DNA of 49,900 nt from Bacteroidales bacterium (GTDB lineage Bacteria > Bacteroidota > Bacteroidia > Bacteroidales > UBA932). How positions within the stretch are numbered: the first letter of the stretch is position 1; each line of letters starts with the position of its first letter. The notes under the pieces are model-generated. The model had not been told where the DNA came from, did not search any database, and worked only from the letters and a program-made list of their open reading frames with translations. The stretch covers positions 1-49,900 of the forward strand of contig JAKSJK010000009.1 of the NCBI GenBank assembly GCA_024398095.1, given 5' to 3'. Made by a program: the position numbers and the translations under genes. Shown here piece by piece: positions 37,717 through 45,846 of this stretch.

Positions 37717-37938
37717 ATGTTTGCACTATACATAGTAATAATTATATACGGAGTGCTTTTCGTAGCACTGACAACCCCCTGGGCGATACGTAAATACAAG
37801 AAAGAGAAGAAGGTCTGGCCGTTCGTGATGATCGCCGTCACCGTTCTCATCCTCATAGCCTTCGAACTGCTCTACAGGTTCGATTGCTTCTCCTGTTTCG
37901 GATACCCATACGACAACCCGGGAGTTCCGCTGAACTAG
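37717..37938 (+). CDS. Small two-TM membrane protein
   Basis: This 73-aa protein (MFALYIVIIIYGVLFVALTT...) has two hydrophobic helices (about 3-20 and 36-53) separated by a basic loop (RKYKKEKK), and a Cys-containing C-terminus (FDCFSCFG). The start is set by the -7 box at 37682. A longer frame through this region is only antisense to the WG gene. It lies 7 nt before the first phosphatase gene, so the three genes form an operon. No family recognised. Confidence 0.7.
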   Translation: MFALYIVIIIYGVLFVALTTPWAIRKYKKEKKVWPFVMIAVTVLILIAFELLYRFDCFSCFGYPYDNPGVPLN

Positions 37939-37945
37939 AGATTTC

Positions 37946-39094
37946 GTGAAGCAGGTCCTTCTCATATGCAGTCAGATCCTGGCGGCCGTACTGTGCATTC
38001 TGCAGCCGGCATCAGCCCAGGAGCGTCCAGCCTGCAAACTGAGGGTTACCGAAAGCTGCGTGGAAAACAAACTTGTACACTCCTATCTCACCGAGGTATC
38101 CTACCGCGAGGGCGACTACAGCTACACCGGCATCACCCCCTACCACGCCAAGAGAACCATCTCTCCGGGCAGGAAGGACATACCGGCACCGGTAGTCCTC
38201 GAATGGCAGGCGGACAGCAGCCAGACCCATCTGCTGGTCGCAGACAGCAAAGGTTTCTCTAAAGAATACAGGCTCGACAGCCTAGCCTCCCGTCTTGAAG
38301 TCTGCAACCTGATTCCGGGACGCAGGTATGAAGCCCTGCTGCTTTCCCGCAGGGACAGCACCGGCAAGGCAGACACCGCACGCGCGGCAAAATCCGACAC
38401 CCTCGCCATTGCCAGGATAGTCCCGACCGGCCAGGTCAGGATGATCAACACCCCATCCATCAGGAATGTCCGCGACCTGGGAGGCTGGAAGTCAGAGCTG
38501 TTCCGGCGGTCCGACGGCAAGCCCAAGACCATCCGCTACGGACGCCTTTTCCGCGGCGCCGAGATGGACAGGGCCAACGACATCACGGATGAGGACCGCG
38601 ACATACTCCTGAACGACCTCAAGATAGGCGCAGACCTCGACCTCAGGGGCGAAAAAGAAAGCAAGAGGGTCATGGAATCCCCTCTCGGGCCCCACATCGA
38701 CTACTACCGCATCCCGAGTTCGGCCTACACCAGTTCCGCCAGGACCAACACCCAGGCCAGGAACTTCAGATGGATTCTGAACCGTCTGCGCGAGGGCAAG
38801 AATGTCTTTTTCCACTGCGCCCACGGGGCAGACCGCACCGGCACCCTCGGCTTCATCATCGAAGCCGTGCTGGGAGTGGCAGAGGGAGACATCGACAAGG
38901 ATTACGAACTGACCACTTTCTACGGCTGGCGTTCGCGCAAGGTCGACGACAAATACGATTACGGCAACATGGTGATATCCTACTACGAGGTCTTCAACGG
39001 CCAGAATATCACCGAGTGCGTCGAAGAGTACCTGAAATCATACGGGATAACCCAGTCCGAGATCGACGAATTCCGAAAGATAATGCTTGAATGA
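37946..39094 (+). CDS. Secreted tyrosine-phosphatase-like protein (Y_phosphatase3), copy 1
   Basis: This exported phosphatase has 382 aa. It starts with GTG and has a signal peptide ending ASAQ. Residues about 30-135 form a fibronectin-type-III-like beta domain (note NLIPGRRYEALLL). The phosphatase domain follows: NVRDLGGW (174-181), YGRLFRGAE, DLDLRGE (general-acid region) and the P-loop HCAHGADRTGT with nucleophile Cys291 and Arg297. The family acts on phosphotyrosine or phosphoinositide-like substrates; the substrate outside the cell is unknown. Its stop overlaps the start of the paralogue at 39091 (ATGA), so the two are coupled. Confidence 0.87.
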   Translation: MKQVLLICSQILAAVLCILQPASAQERPACKLRVTESCVENKLVHSYLTEVSYREGDYSYTGITPYHAKRTISPGRKDIPAPVVLEWQADSSQTHLLVADSKGFSKEYRLDSLASRLEVCNLIPGRRYEALLLSRRDSTGKADTARAAKSDTLAIARIVPTGQVRMINTPSIRNVRDLGGWKSELFRRSDGKPKTIRYGRLFRGAEMDRANDITDEDRDILLNDLKIGADLDLRGEKESKRVMESPLGPHIDYYRIPSSAYTSSARTNTQARNFRWILNRLREGKNVFFHCAHGADRTGTLGFIIEAVLGVAEGDIDKDYELTTFYGWRSRKVDDKYDYGNMVISYYEVFNGQNITECVEEYLKSYGITQSEIDEFRKIMLE

Positions 39095-40227
39095 TGAAAC
39101 ATCTGCACCTATTGACCGCCCTTATCTGCCTGCCGGCCATACTCTGCTGCACAAAGCCGGAACCGGCAGTCAGCTGCAACGCCAACCTGAGAGCCCAGCA
39201 GCTGCTGGTTGAAAACGAACTGGTACACGCCTACATGACAGAGGTCAACTACCCTGACGGAGACTACACCTTCAGTTCCATAAAGCCATACTACGACAAT
39301 CCTTCATTTTCGTCGCCGGCAAAGTTCGCACCACGCCCGATAACGATCAGCTGGGACTCGAACATGGAGCTTTACTCCAGTTACATACTGACTATCAAGG
39401 ACGAAGGCAACAAGATCGTCCAGAGCTACCGGCACACCCCGATCACACACAGCCACAAGATCTACAACCTGATCCCAGGCAGGCAGTACCGTGCGGTGCT
39501 CAGGGGCGTCAGCAAGAAGACCTATTCCACTGACTCGCTGGACTGCCTGCCCTTCGTTCCGGAGGGCCAGGTCCGCATGATCCATGTCCCATCCGTCAAC
39601 AATGTCAGGGATATGGGCGGCTGGAAATCCGCTGTCTACAAGCATCCTGACGGCAGTCCGAAGACTATCCGCTACGGCAGGCTCTACCGAGGCGGCGAGC
39701 TCAACCGCAAGGTCACTCTCAGCGACGAGGGCCGCAAGGTGCTCATGGAAGAACTCCAGATTGGAGCCGACGCCGACTTCAGGAATGACACCGAGTGCGC
39801 CGACATCACAACTTCCGCCCTAGAGGGTGTGGATTACCAGCGCATCTCCACTGCATCGTACTCCGCTTCCGCCACCAGCAGCACCCACGCCAAGGACTTC
39901 AAATGGATACTGGCACGTCTGCGCGAGGGCAAGAACGTCTACTACCACTGCGTAGCCGGAGCAGACCGCACAGGCACCATGGGATACCTTCTGGAGGGCA
40001 TACTCGGAGTCTGCGAGAACGACCAGTGCAAGGACTGGGAACTCACCTGCTTCTACAGCTGGCGTTCGCGTGTATACGGTGAGAAATACGATTTCGGCAC
40101 CATGATCAAGACCTATTTCGAGACTTTCAAGGGCAAGACCACGGCAGAAAACTGCGTTGCCTACTTCAAGAAATACGGCATCACAGACGAGGAACTGGAC
40201 GAGTTCCGCGAAATCATGCTGGAGTAA
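39091..40227 (+). CDS. Lipoprotein tyrosine-phosphatase-like protein (Y_phosphatase3), copy 2
   Basis: This 378-aa paralogue of the preceding protein has the same plan: Fn3-like beta domain, NVRDMGGW (171-178) and P-loop HCVAGADRTGT with Cys287 and Arg293. Here the export signal is a lipoprotein one (LPAILCC, Cys near 19-20), so this copy is membrane-anchored while copy 1 is soluble. Arrangement and similarity imply tandem duplication. It converges on the GH3 fusion gene with 15 nt between stops. Confidence 0.88.
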   Translation: MMKHLHLLTALICLPAILCCTKPEPAVSCNANLRAQQLLVENELVHAYMTEVNYPDGDYTFSSIKPYYDNPSFSSPAKFAPRPITISWDSNMELYSSYILTIKDEGNKIVQSYRHTPITHSHKIYNLIPGRQYRAVLRGVSKKTYSTDSLDCLPFVPEGQVRMIHVPSVNNVRDMGGWKSAVYKHPDGSPKTIRYGRLYRGGELNRKVTLSDEGRKVLMEELQIGADADFRNDTECADITTSALEGVDYQRISTASYSASATSSTHAKDFKWILARLREGKNVYYHCVAGADRTGTMGYLLEGILGVCENDQCKDWELTCFYSWRSRVYGEKYDFGTMIKTYFETFKGKTTAENCVAYFKKYGITDEELDEFREIMLE

Positions 40228-40242
40228 CTGTTCTGCCCGCTG

Positions 40243-43200
40243 CTACAGCAGCTCGAATTCCACATATTCTTCAACAGAAGAGTCGGGACCTATGAAGAGG
40301 CGGAAGGAACCCGGCTCCGAGCCGAAGGTCATATCGCCGCGCCAGAACTTCAGCATATCCTCGGTAACCTTGAATGTGACGGTCCTGCTTTCGCCGGGCT
40401 TCAGGCCTATCTTCTCGAAGCCGCGGAGCATCTTTACAGGACGGGTCACGGATCCGACCATATCGCGCAGATACAGCTGGACAACGGTCTCGCCGAAGAC
40501 CTTGCCGCTGTTAGTGACGGTTACGGACGCGTCTATCGTCCCATCGGCATCCATCGAAGCGGCGGAAAGCGTCACAGGCGAGTAGGTGAATTCCGTATAA
40601 CTGAGTCCGTAGCCGAAAGGATAGAGAGGGGTGTTCGGGCAGTCTATGTACCTGGAAGTATAGCGGCCCTGCTTCTTGTCTGTTGGCCTTCCGGTGCTCT
40701 TGCCGTAGTAGCAGAGAGGCACCTGTCCCAGATTGCGCGGGAATGACATCGTAAGGTGTCCCGATGGGTTGTACCTGCCGTAAAGTATGTCCAGCAGAGC
40801 CTGTGCGCCCATTGATCCGGGGAACCAGCACTCCAGCATCGCGTCCGCCAGCCCGCTCTCGCGGCTGAGGTCAAGCGGCCTGCCGTTCATCAGCACGGCC
40901 ACTACAGGCTTGCCGAGCTCGCACAGTTTCGCAAGCAGCTCGGTCTGGCAGCCCGGGATGCGTATGTCAGTCCTGGCGGCTGCCTCACCGCTCATGCCGG
41001 AGGATTCACCCATCATGAAGACAATCTTATCGGCCCCCTTCGCCGCCTCGATGGCCTCTTCAAACCCCTCGCATCCGTCTCCCTTGATGCTGCAGCCCTT
41101 AGCATATGCAACATTCTTCTTGCCGGCTTCCCTGGTGAAAACATCCAGTACGGATTCAGTGCGGGACGCCTCTCCCTTGCCGCGCCATGACCCGAGATAA
41201 TCGGTAGGGCTGGTCGCCAGAGATCCTATCAGCGCGACCTTCTCGCCCTTCTTGAGAGGCAGGATGCTGTTCTCGTTCTTGAGAAGCACCATGGAAGCGC
41301 GGGCTTCTTCGAGCGCAGTCTGCCTGTGCTCCTTTGTGTACAGAGTCTCCTTCTCGCGCTTCCTGTCTATATACCTGTAGGGATCGTCAAAGAGGCCCAG
41401 GTCGCATTTGACCTGGAGGATCCTGCGGACCGCATCGTTCACAAGGGCCATATCCACAGCACCGCTGCGCACGAGTTCAACGAGATGCAGGGCGTAGGAT
41501 GAACTGGCCATGTCCATGTCGACGCCGGCCTCAATAGCCTGTCCGGCCGCCATCTTCTTGTCGGTGCTGAATCCGTGGTTGACCATTTCCCCGAGAGAGC
41601 CGTAGTCGGTTACAACAAAGCCACGGAAGTCCATTTCGCCCTTGAGCACATCCCTGAGAAGGAATTTGGAGCCGGTTGCCGGAACTGCGTCATAGTCGTT
41701 GAACGAGGTCATCACACTGGCCACGCCCGCCTCGACGGCCGCCTTGTAGGTCGGGAGGTAATATTCCCGGAACTGGCGTTCGGACATGTCGACGGTATTG
41801 TATTCGCGGCCGGCCTGCGGTGCGCCGTAAGCCGCATAGTGCTTGACACAGGCAGCAATGGTAAGAGGGTCGGAAAGGTCATCCCCCTGGACGCCGTGCA
41901 CCCTTGCGCGGGCAATCGCCGCTCCCAGCCATGGGTCTTCGCCAGCACCTTCGCTGACGCGTCCCCAACGTGGTTCCCAGGAGATGTCGACCATAGGATT
42001 GTAGGTCCAGTTGAGACCGGTAGCTGCAGCCTCAGCGGCACCTATCCTGGCGCAGCGTTCGATGAGTGCAGGGTCCCAGGTACAGCTTTCGCCCAGGCAT
42101 ATCGGGAATATGGTCTTCATTCCGTGGATCTCGTCGTATCCGAAAAGCAGGGGAATACCGAGGCGGCTTTCTTCTACGGCAATCTTCTGGAGCTGCTCCA
42201 CGTAGTCGAGGCCCACGGCATTGAACACATTGCCGCAGAGGCCCTTGCGGATGTCCTCTCTCGGGTCCACTCCAGAGGTCGGACCGGTTACGTCGCCTTT
42301 GGTGGAAACCAGAACCAGCTGGCCCACTTTCTCTTCCAGGGTCATCTTCGCAAGCAGTTCCTCTACCCTCGGATCATATCTATGTTCGAGTATCCCGCGT
42401 ATCTTCGGACCGATGATGTCAACGGTTGCGAGAAAGGCATAGTCATTGGGGTGTGTGCCATCTGTTGTAGAGAAGCCGTATTCCGGCAGGAATCCCTCCG
42501 AACTGATGAAGTACATGTTCGGGTCTGACAGCATCCTCTCCCTCACCTTTTTCTCGGCTGCGGCTTGCTTGTCTGCCTCGAATTTCTCCTTCACCAGGTT
42601 GAAATTGCGTGTCTCGCGCGTTTCTGTCTGAAGGAATATGACAGGCGTGGTGGGATGGGCTTTTCTCAGGATGTCTACGAAGGTGTCGAACCTCGATTCT
42701 ATCTCTTCCGCACTGGGATTCGAGAAGGCGTCGAAGACGAAAGCGTCGATGTCGTCCAGACCGGCCATATATTCGGCGAATTCCTTCTGGAGCTTGGAGT
42801 TGCCGCTGAAGCCCATGTTCATGCAGTAGAGACCGTATTTCAAACCGAGCAGTCCCGTGTAGCTCATGCCCGCCCTTCCCGCGGCTGCACCGTGAGTGAT
42901 GCTGGATCCTTCGAATATGATCCTGTATTCGAACGGATTGGGCATGGATTCTATCATGGCGCCTTCTTCGATGCCGAGCATCAGGGAATCCACCCTGTCA
43001 TAGAGCGGGAGGTAGAGGAGACATTCCTTTTCCCCGTCCCTCATGTCCGAGATTATCGTGCACGAGTGCCTGGTGAACGGCTCTTTCATCGTCGGAGTCC
43101 CGACGCCTGCGAACAGCCACCGGCCTCCTTCTTTTATATATAGGTCAAGGCCTTTCTGGCCTATTGCTGTCATGTTTGTAGGACATGCGCTTCCTGTGAT

Positions 43201-43446
43201 CCAGTCGGCTTTGATGATGCGGCTGTCTGTCTTGAAGACGACTGCGAGGCCAGTGGAATGACGGCATTTGCCGTTTATCCCACTGTGATGGAAGTCAAAT
43301 CCGTCGATGCGGGTGAACGGCTTTTCCGTCGGTTTAGGTTTGCCGATGATGGTCAGAGTCGATGCGTCAACATATTTCAGTCCGTCCCCCGCAAATGCGG
43401 CAATGGCGGTAAATATGGCAAGGAGAGTCAGTATTGTTTTTTTCAT
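40243..43446 (-). CDS. SGNH esterase-GH3 beta-glycosidase fusion enzyme
   Basis: This secreted enzyme of 1067 aa has two catalytic modules. After a signal peptide (to about residue 19) comes a GxDLY-type N-domain (GLDLYIKEGGRW near 99-110), then an SGNH hydrolase: GSSITHG (180-186, catalytic Ser182), GFSGNSK (212-218) and DGTHPND (Asp329, His332). From about residue 357 follows a GH3 glycosidase: EEKVGQL, KHYAAYG, nucleophile Asp614 in VVTDYGS. The GH3 C-domain (GESSGMSGEAAARTDIRIPG with probable acid/base Glu) and a C-terminal Fn3-like domain complete it. It could remove acetyl or feruloyl groups and the adjoining sugar of plant glycans in one chain. Exact substrates are unknown. Confidence 0.92.
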   Translation of the reverse strand: MKKTILTLLAIFTAIAAFAGDGLKYVDASTLTIIGKPKPTEKPFTRIDGFDFHHSGINGKCRHSTGLAVVFKTDSRIIKADWITGSACPTNMTAIGQKGLDLYIKEGGRWLFAGVGTPTMKEPFTRHSCTIISDMRDGEKECLLYLPLYDRVDSLMLGIEEGAMIESMPNPFEYRIIFEGSSITHGAAAGRAGMSYTGLLGLKYGLYCMNMGFSGNSKLQKEFAEYMAGLDDIDAFVFDAFSNPSAEEIESRFDTFVDILRKAHPTTPVIFLQTETRETRNFNLVKEKFEADKQAAAEKKVRERMLSDPNMYFISSEGFLPEYGFSTTDGTHPNDYAFLATVDIIGPKIRGILEHRYDPRVEELLAKMTLEEKVGQLVLVSTKGDVTGPTSGVDPREDIRKGLCGNVFNAVGLDYVEQLQKIAVEESRLGIPLLFGYDEIHGMKTIFPICLGESCTWDPALIERCARIGAAEAAATGLNWTYNPMVDISWEPRWGRVSEGAGEDPWLGAAIARARVHGVQGDDLSDPLTIAACVKHYAAYGAPQAGREYNTVDMSERQFREYYLPTYKAAVEAGVASVMTSFNDYDAVPATGSKFLLRDVLKGEMDFRGFVVTDYGSLGEMVNHGFSTDKKMAAGQAIEAGVDMDMASSSYALHLVELVRSGAVDMALVNDAVRRILQVKCDLGLFDDPYRYIDRKREKETLYTKEHRQTALEEARASMVLLKNENSILPLKKGEKVALIGSLATSPTDYLGSWRGKGEASRTESVLDVFTREAGKKNVAYAKGCSIKGDGCEGFEEAIEAAKGADKIVFMMGESSGMSGEAAARTDIRIPGCQTELLAKLCELGKPVVAVLMNGRPLDLSRESGLADAMLECWFPGSMGAQALLDILYGRYNPSGHLTMSFPRNLGQVPLCYYGKSTGRPTDKKQGRYTSRYIDCPNTPLYPFGYGLSYTEFTYSPVTLSAASMDADGTIDASVTVTNSGKVFGETVVQLYLRDMVGSVTRPVKMLRGFEKIGLKPGESRTVTFKVTEDMLKFWRGDMTFGSEPGSFRLFIGPDSSVEEYVEFELL

Positions 43447-43462
43447 AGAGCCTGATACTAAT

Positions 43463-43494
43463 TTTCCACAAGATACAAAAAAAATGTATATTTG
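43463..43494 (+). promoter_or_regulatory. Promoter of the small lipoprotein gene
   Basis: TTTC (43463-43466, one mismatch to TTTG), 20 nt, then TATATTTG (43487-43494), a perfect -7 box, 22 nt before the start codon. Confidence 0.55.
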
Positions 43495-43516
43495 TGAGAG
43501 TCAAACAAATAGAACT

Positions 43517-44170
43517 ATGAAAGCAAAATCACTAATCTATTGCGTTGCAGCAATATCCATGGCTCTCGTAGCCTGCAAGAAGGACCCGAAGCCGGTCATC
43601 GAAGAACTTATACTTTCTGCCGACAAGGAGGAAGCTTATGCCGGAGAATTCATTACTGTTACATCAAACAATCCAATTGTAAGTTTTGAGGCAAAAGACA
43701 ACCTCGAGCTGTCAGATTATGAACTGAACGTCGTACAGGCTGATGAGCATACTCTTAAGGTATATCCCGGTTCCGGTTCTACGCACGTTTCAAATGGCAT
43801 CGCCCATATTGATTCAAAGATTACTTTGACAGTGACTGATGAGAATGACCAGACAAAGACAGTTGATCTTAATGGAAAATCCTGGTACTTTGATGTAAAA
43901 GCAGGCGACAGATACGGCATGGGCCTTGATAATGCTGATGTAAAAGCTGGGGACAAGATATATTTTATCGTGACAACCGCAGATGGAAGGTCACTTTCAT
44001 ATGACGATGGCTTTTCTGTCAGTTTCGAGGGAACCGCGTACAAGTCCATCGGCAAAGACGAGTCTTCCAACTACAGCATAATTGAAGTCAAGGGTGGTGC
44101 TGCCGACTATGAGATTCAGGCAATGCATAAGAGCAGGATTGTCAAGGTTGCTCCGAAGAGCGTCAAATAA
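43517..44170 (+). CDS. Small lipoprotein, function unknown
   Basis: This 217-aa lipoprotein (start 43517; the frame is open further upstream but through the antisense of the GH3 gene) has a signal ending SMALVACKK, so Cys about residue 20 is lipidated. The rest is a beta-rich sequence: VEAYAGEFITVTSNN and YFDVKAGDRYGMG-type strands, acidic and without catalytic motif. It could be a surface or binding protein. The codon usage is AT-richer than neighbours. It ends before the hairpin at 44225. Confidence 0.75.
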   Translation: MKAKSLIYCVAAISMALVACKKDPKPVIEELILSADKEEAYAGEFITVTSNNPIVSFEAKDNLELSDYELNVVQADEHTLKVYPGSGSTHVSNGIAHIDSKITLTVTDENDQTKTVDLNGKSWYFDVKAGDRYGMGLDNADVKAGDKIYFIVTTADGRSLSYDDGFSVSFEGTAYKSIGKDESSNYSIIEVKGGAADYEIQAMHKSRIVKVAPKSVK

Positions 44171-44224
44171 TGTCGCTGTTGCGCATGCCTACGGCTTCGC
44201 CTTCCAATAGCCGAATAAAACAGA

Positions 44225-44265
44225 AGAACCCGGTCACCGTGATTCTGTGATCGGGTTCTCTTTTT
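44225..44265 (+). terminator. Hairpin with T-run before the YdcZ-type transporter gene
   Basis: A 13-bp stem (44225-44237 with 44247-44259, one G-T pair, 9-nt loop) is followed by CTTTTT. It ends only 7 nt before the next start codon (44273). Termination of the lipoprotein transcript is the simplest reading; an attenuator for the next gene is possible. Confidence 0.7.
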
Positions 44266-44272
44266 CACTGCC

Positions 44273-45199
44273 ATGTATAAACAATTCGCACTTCTGCTGA
44301 TTCTGACCGCCGGCCTCCTGAATCCGATACAGACCGGCGTCAACTCCATGCTCCGGGAAAAGCTGAAGACACCTATTCTGTCAAGCACAATCTCCTTTCT
44401 CGTAGGCCTGACCAGCCTCGCCATCCTCACCCTGGCCACCTGCGGACGGCTTCTCCCCGAGACAGGAACACTGGACCAGATCCCCTGGTGGGCCTGGTGC
44501 GGAGGTATAATGGGTGCGATAGGCCTCACGGGAAACATTCTATTGTTCCCCAAGCTGGGAGGAGTGCTGACGGTACTCTTCCCTATGCTCGGACAGATAG
44601 TGATGTCTGTGCTGATAGACAGCTTCGGGTGGTTCGGGACGACTGCCATACCCCTGGATGCCGGCAGAATCACCGGCCTCTGCCTTGTCATCGGCGGACT
44701 GTTGCTGTATATGGGAGCAAAACGCAGCCAGAACGGGAAAACAGGCAGAGTCATACTCTGCTGGTCACTGGGCGGCATCCTGTCCGGGTTCACCTTCGCC
44801 ATACAGCCAGTCATGAATGGAAGACTCGCAATCGAGTTCTCGTCCTCCATCCAATCCGCATTCATCTCCTTCCTGACATCAACGGCAATCCTGGTCACAC
44901 TGGTCCTGCTGATCCCCTCGGAACGGAGGAACATCCCGCTCGTACGCAAAACCAAAGGACCATGGTGGCTCTGGACGGGAGGCCTTATCGGCGCCTATTA
45001 TGTCGCAAGCTTTGCCCTCGTCACACCCATGACCGGCGTGGGCCTGGTAACCCTCGTCGGCATACTGGGAATGATCTCATGCGGCGCCATCGTGGACAGC
45101 CACGGCTGGTTCGGCAGAGAAGCCCAGAAGATTCGGCCTCTCCAGTACCTGGGCCTGGCCCTTCTCCTCTCCGGCGTCGTACTCATCAAAGTCATCTGA
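44273..45199 (+). CDS. YdcZ-type (DUF606) DMT transporter, tandem-repeat form
   Basis: This is a predicted inner-membrane protein of 308 aa with about ten helices. It consists of two homologous halves: each has a helix bundle closing on an S[FH]GWFG segment (IDSFGWFGTTAIPLDAGRI and VDSHGWFGREAQKI) and a final hydrophobic helix (LCLVIGGLLLYMG / LGLALLLSGVVLIK). In many bacteria the halves are single genes; here they are fused. Substrate is unknown. Confidence 0.85.
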   Translation: MYKQFALLLILTAGLLNPIQTGVNSMLREKLKTPILSSTISFLVGLTSLAILTLATCGRLLPETGTLDQIPWWAWCGGIMGAIGLTGNILLFPKLGGVLTVLFPMLGQIVMSVLIDSFGWFGTTAIPLDAGRITGLCLVIGGLLLYMGAKRSQNGKTGRVILCWSLGGILSGFTFAIQPVMNGRLAIEFSSSIQSAFISFLTSTAILVTLVLLIPSERRNIPLVRKTKGPWWLWTGGLIGAYYVASFALVTPMTGVGLVTLVGILGMISCGAIVDSHGWFGREAQKIRPLQYLGLALLLSGVVLIKVI

Positions 45200-45396
45200 G
45201 ACGATCCGTCCGAGTCAACGTACACATGTTCCTCTATTTCGGCAAGGGAATCGCCTGGAGCCTCAATCGTTTGAAATTACCCGTGGGATAGTTGCACCGT
45301 CAACAATGAGCAATTGGAGTATAGTCAACAAGAATCAATACCTCTCGCATCAACGAGATTGACGTTGAATTCGGTGCAGGTGAATGGCAGAGGCTT
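45200..45396. other. Non-coding junction between the chromosomal genes and the AT-rich cassette
   Basis: I see no gene with a start codon here. A plus-strand frame without ATG opens at 45325 and runs to 45609, crossing the 3' half of the 144-aa gene on the other strand. Base composition begins to shift to AT-rich to the right. No terminal repeats or recombinase were found. Confidence 0.5.
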
Positions 45397-45831
45397 CTAC
45401 AGACTGGACTGAGCATCTTCGAAGGAGGCCGTGTCATTAACGTCCCTCCTACCATTTATGATGAGTTCCTGGTTGAAGCCGCCTTTACATTGATCAATTA
45501 CCCGAATGGACTGATAGCCACTTCGGTTCATGCAAGAGTTGACTTCTGCGTCAGTCTCGGATTCCTTATGGATCGGGTCAAGGTCCTCCGGAAGGAGGGG
45601 AAGATCTGAATATTTCTTTCGCTTTTCCTGAATCCAGCAGATCAGCAGTGTTACAGCCAGTACCAGGAAAAGTAATCCAACGACAACATAGCTCACCATT
45701 GCCCATCCGCTGGTCCACCAGGCCTTCCAGCCATCTTTTGCGATAATAATGATTGCTGGAATCATCTTAATGAGGTCGAAGATGAAGCATACAAAGAGCA
45801 GGAGAATCCATTCGAGTTTTATAGGTTTCAT
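45397..45831 (-). CDS. Membrane protein of unknown function in the AT-rich cassette
   Basis: This 144-aa protein has two hydrophobic segments (about 10-31 and 43-66), a basic patch (IQEKRKKYS) and an acidic, Cys-containing hydrophilic tail. I do not recognise it. It is last in a run of minus-strand genes, 15 nt behind the coiled-coil protein gene. The C-terminal 60 residues overlap an open plus-strand frame, so the true C-terminus may be a remnant of a rearrangement. Confidence 0.6.
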   Translation of the reverse strand: MKPIKLEWILLLFVCFIFDLIKMIPAIIIIAKDGWKAWWTSGWAMVSYVVVGLLFLVLAVTLLICWIQEKRKKYSDLPLLPEDLDPIHKESETDAEVNSCMNRSGYQSIRVIDQCKGGFNQELIINGRRDVNDTASFEDAQSSL

Positions 45832-45846
45832 TTTTTGCGTAGTATT

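Noticed and set aside
44225-44265. Riboswitch before the YdcZ-type transporter
   Set aside because: Only a simple hairpin with a T-run is seen; no conserved aptamer sequence is recognisable.
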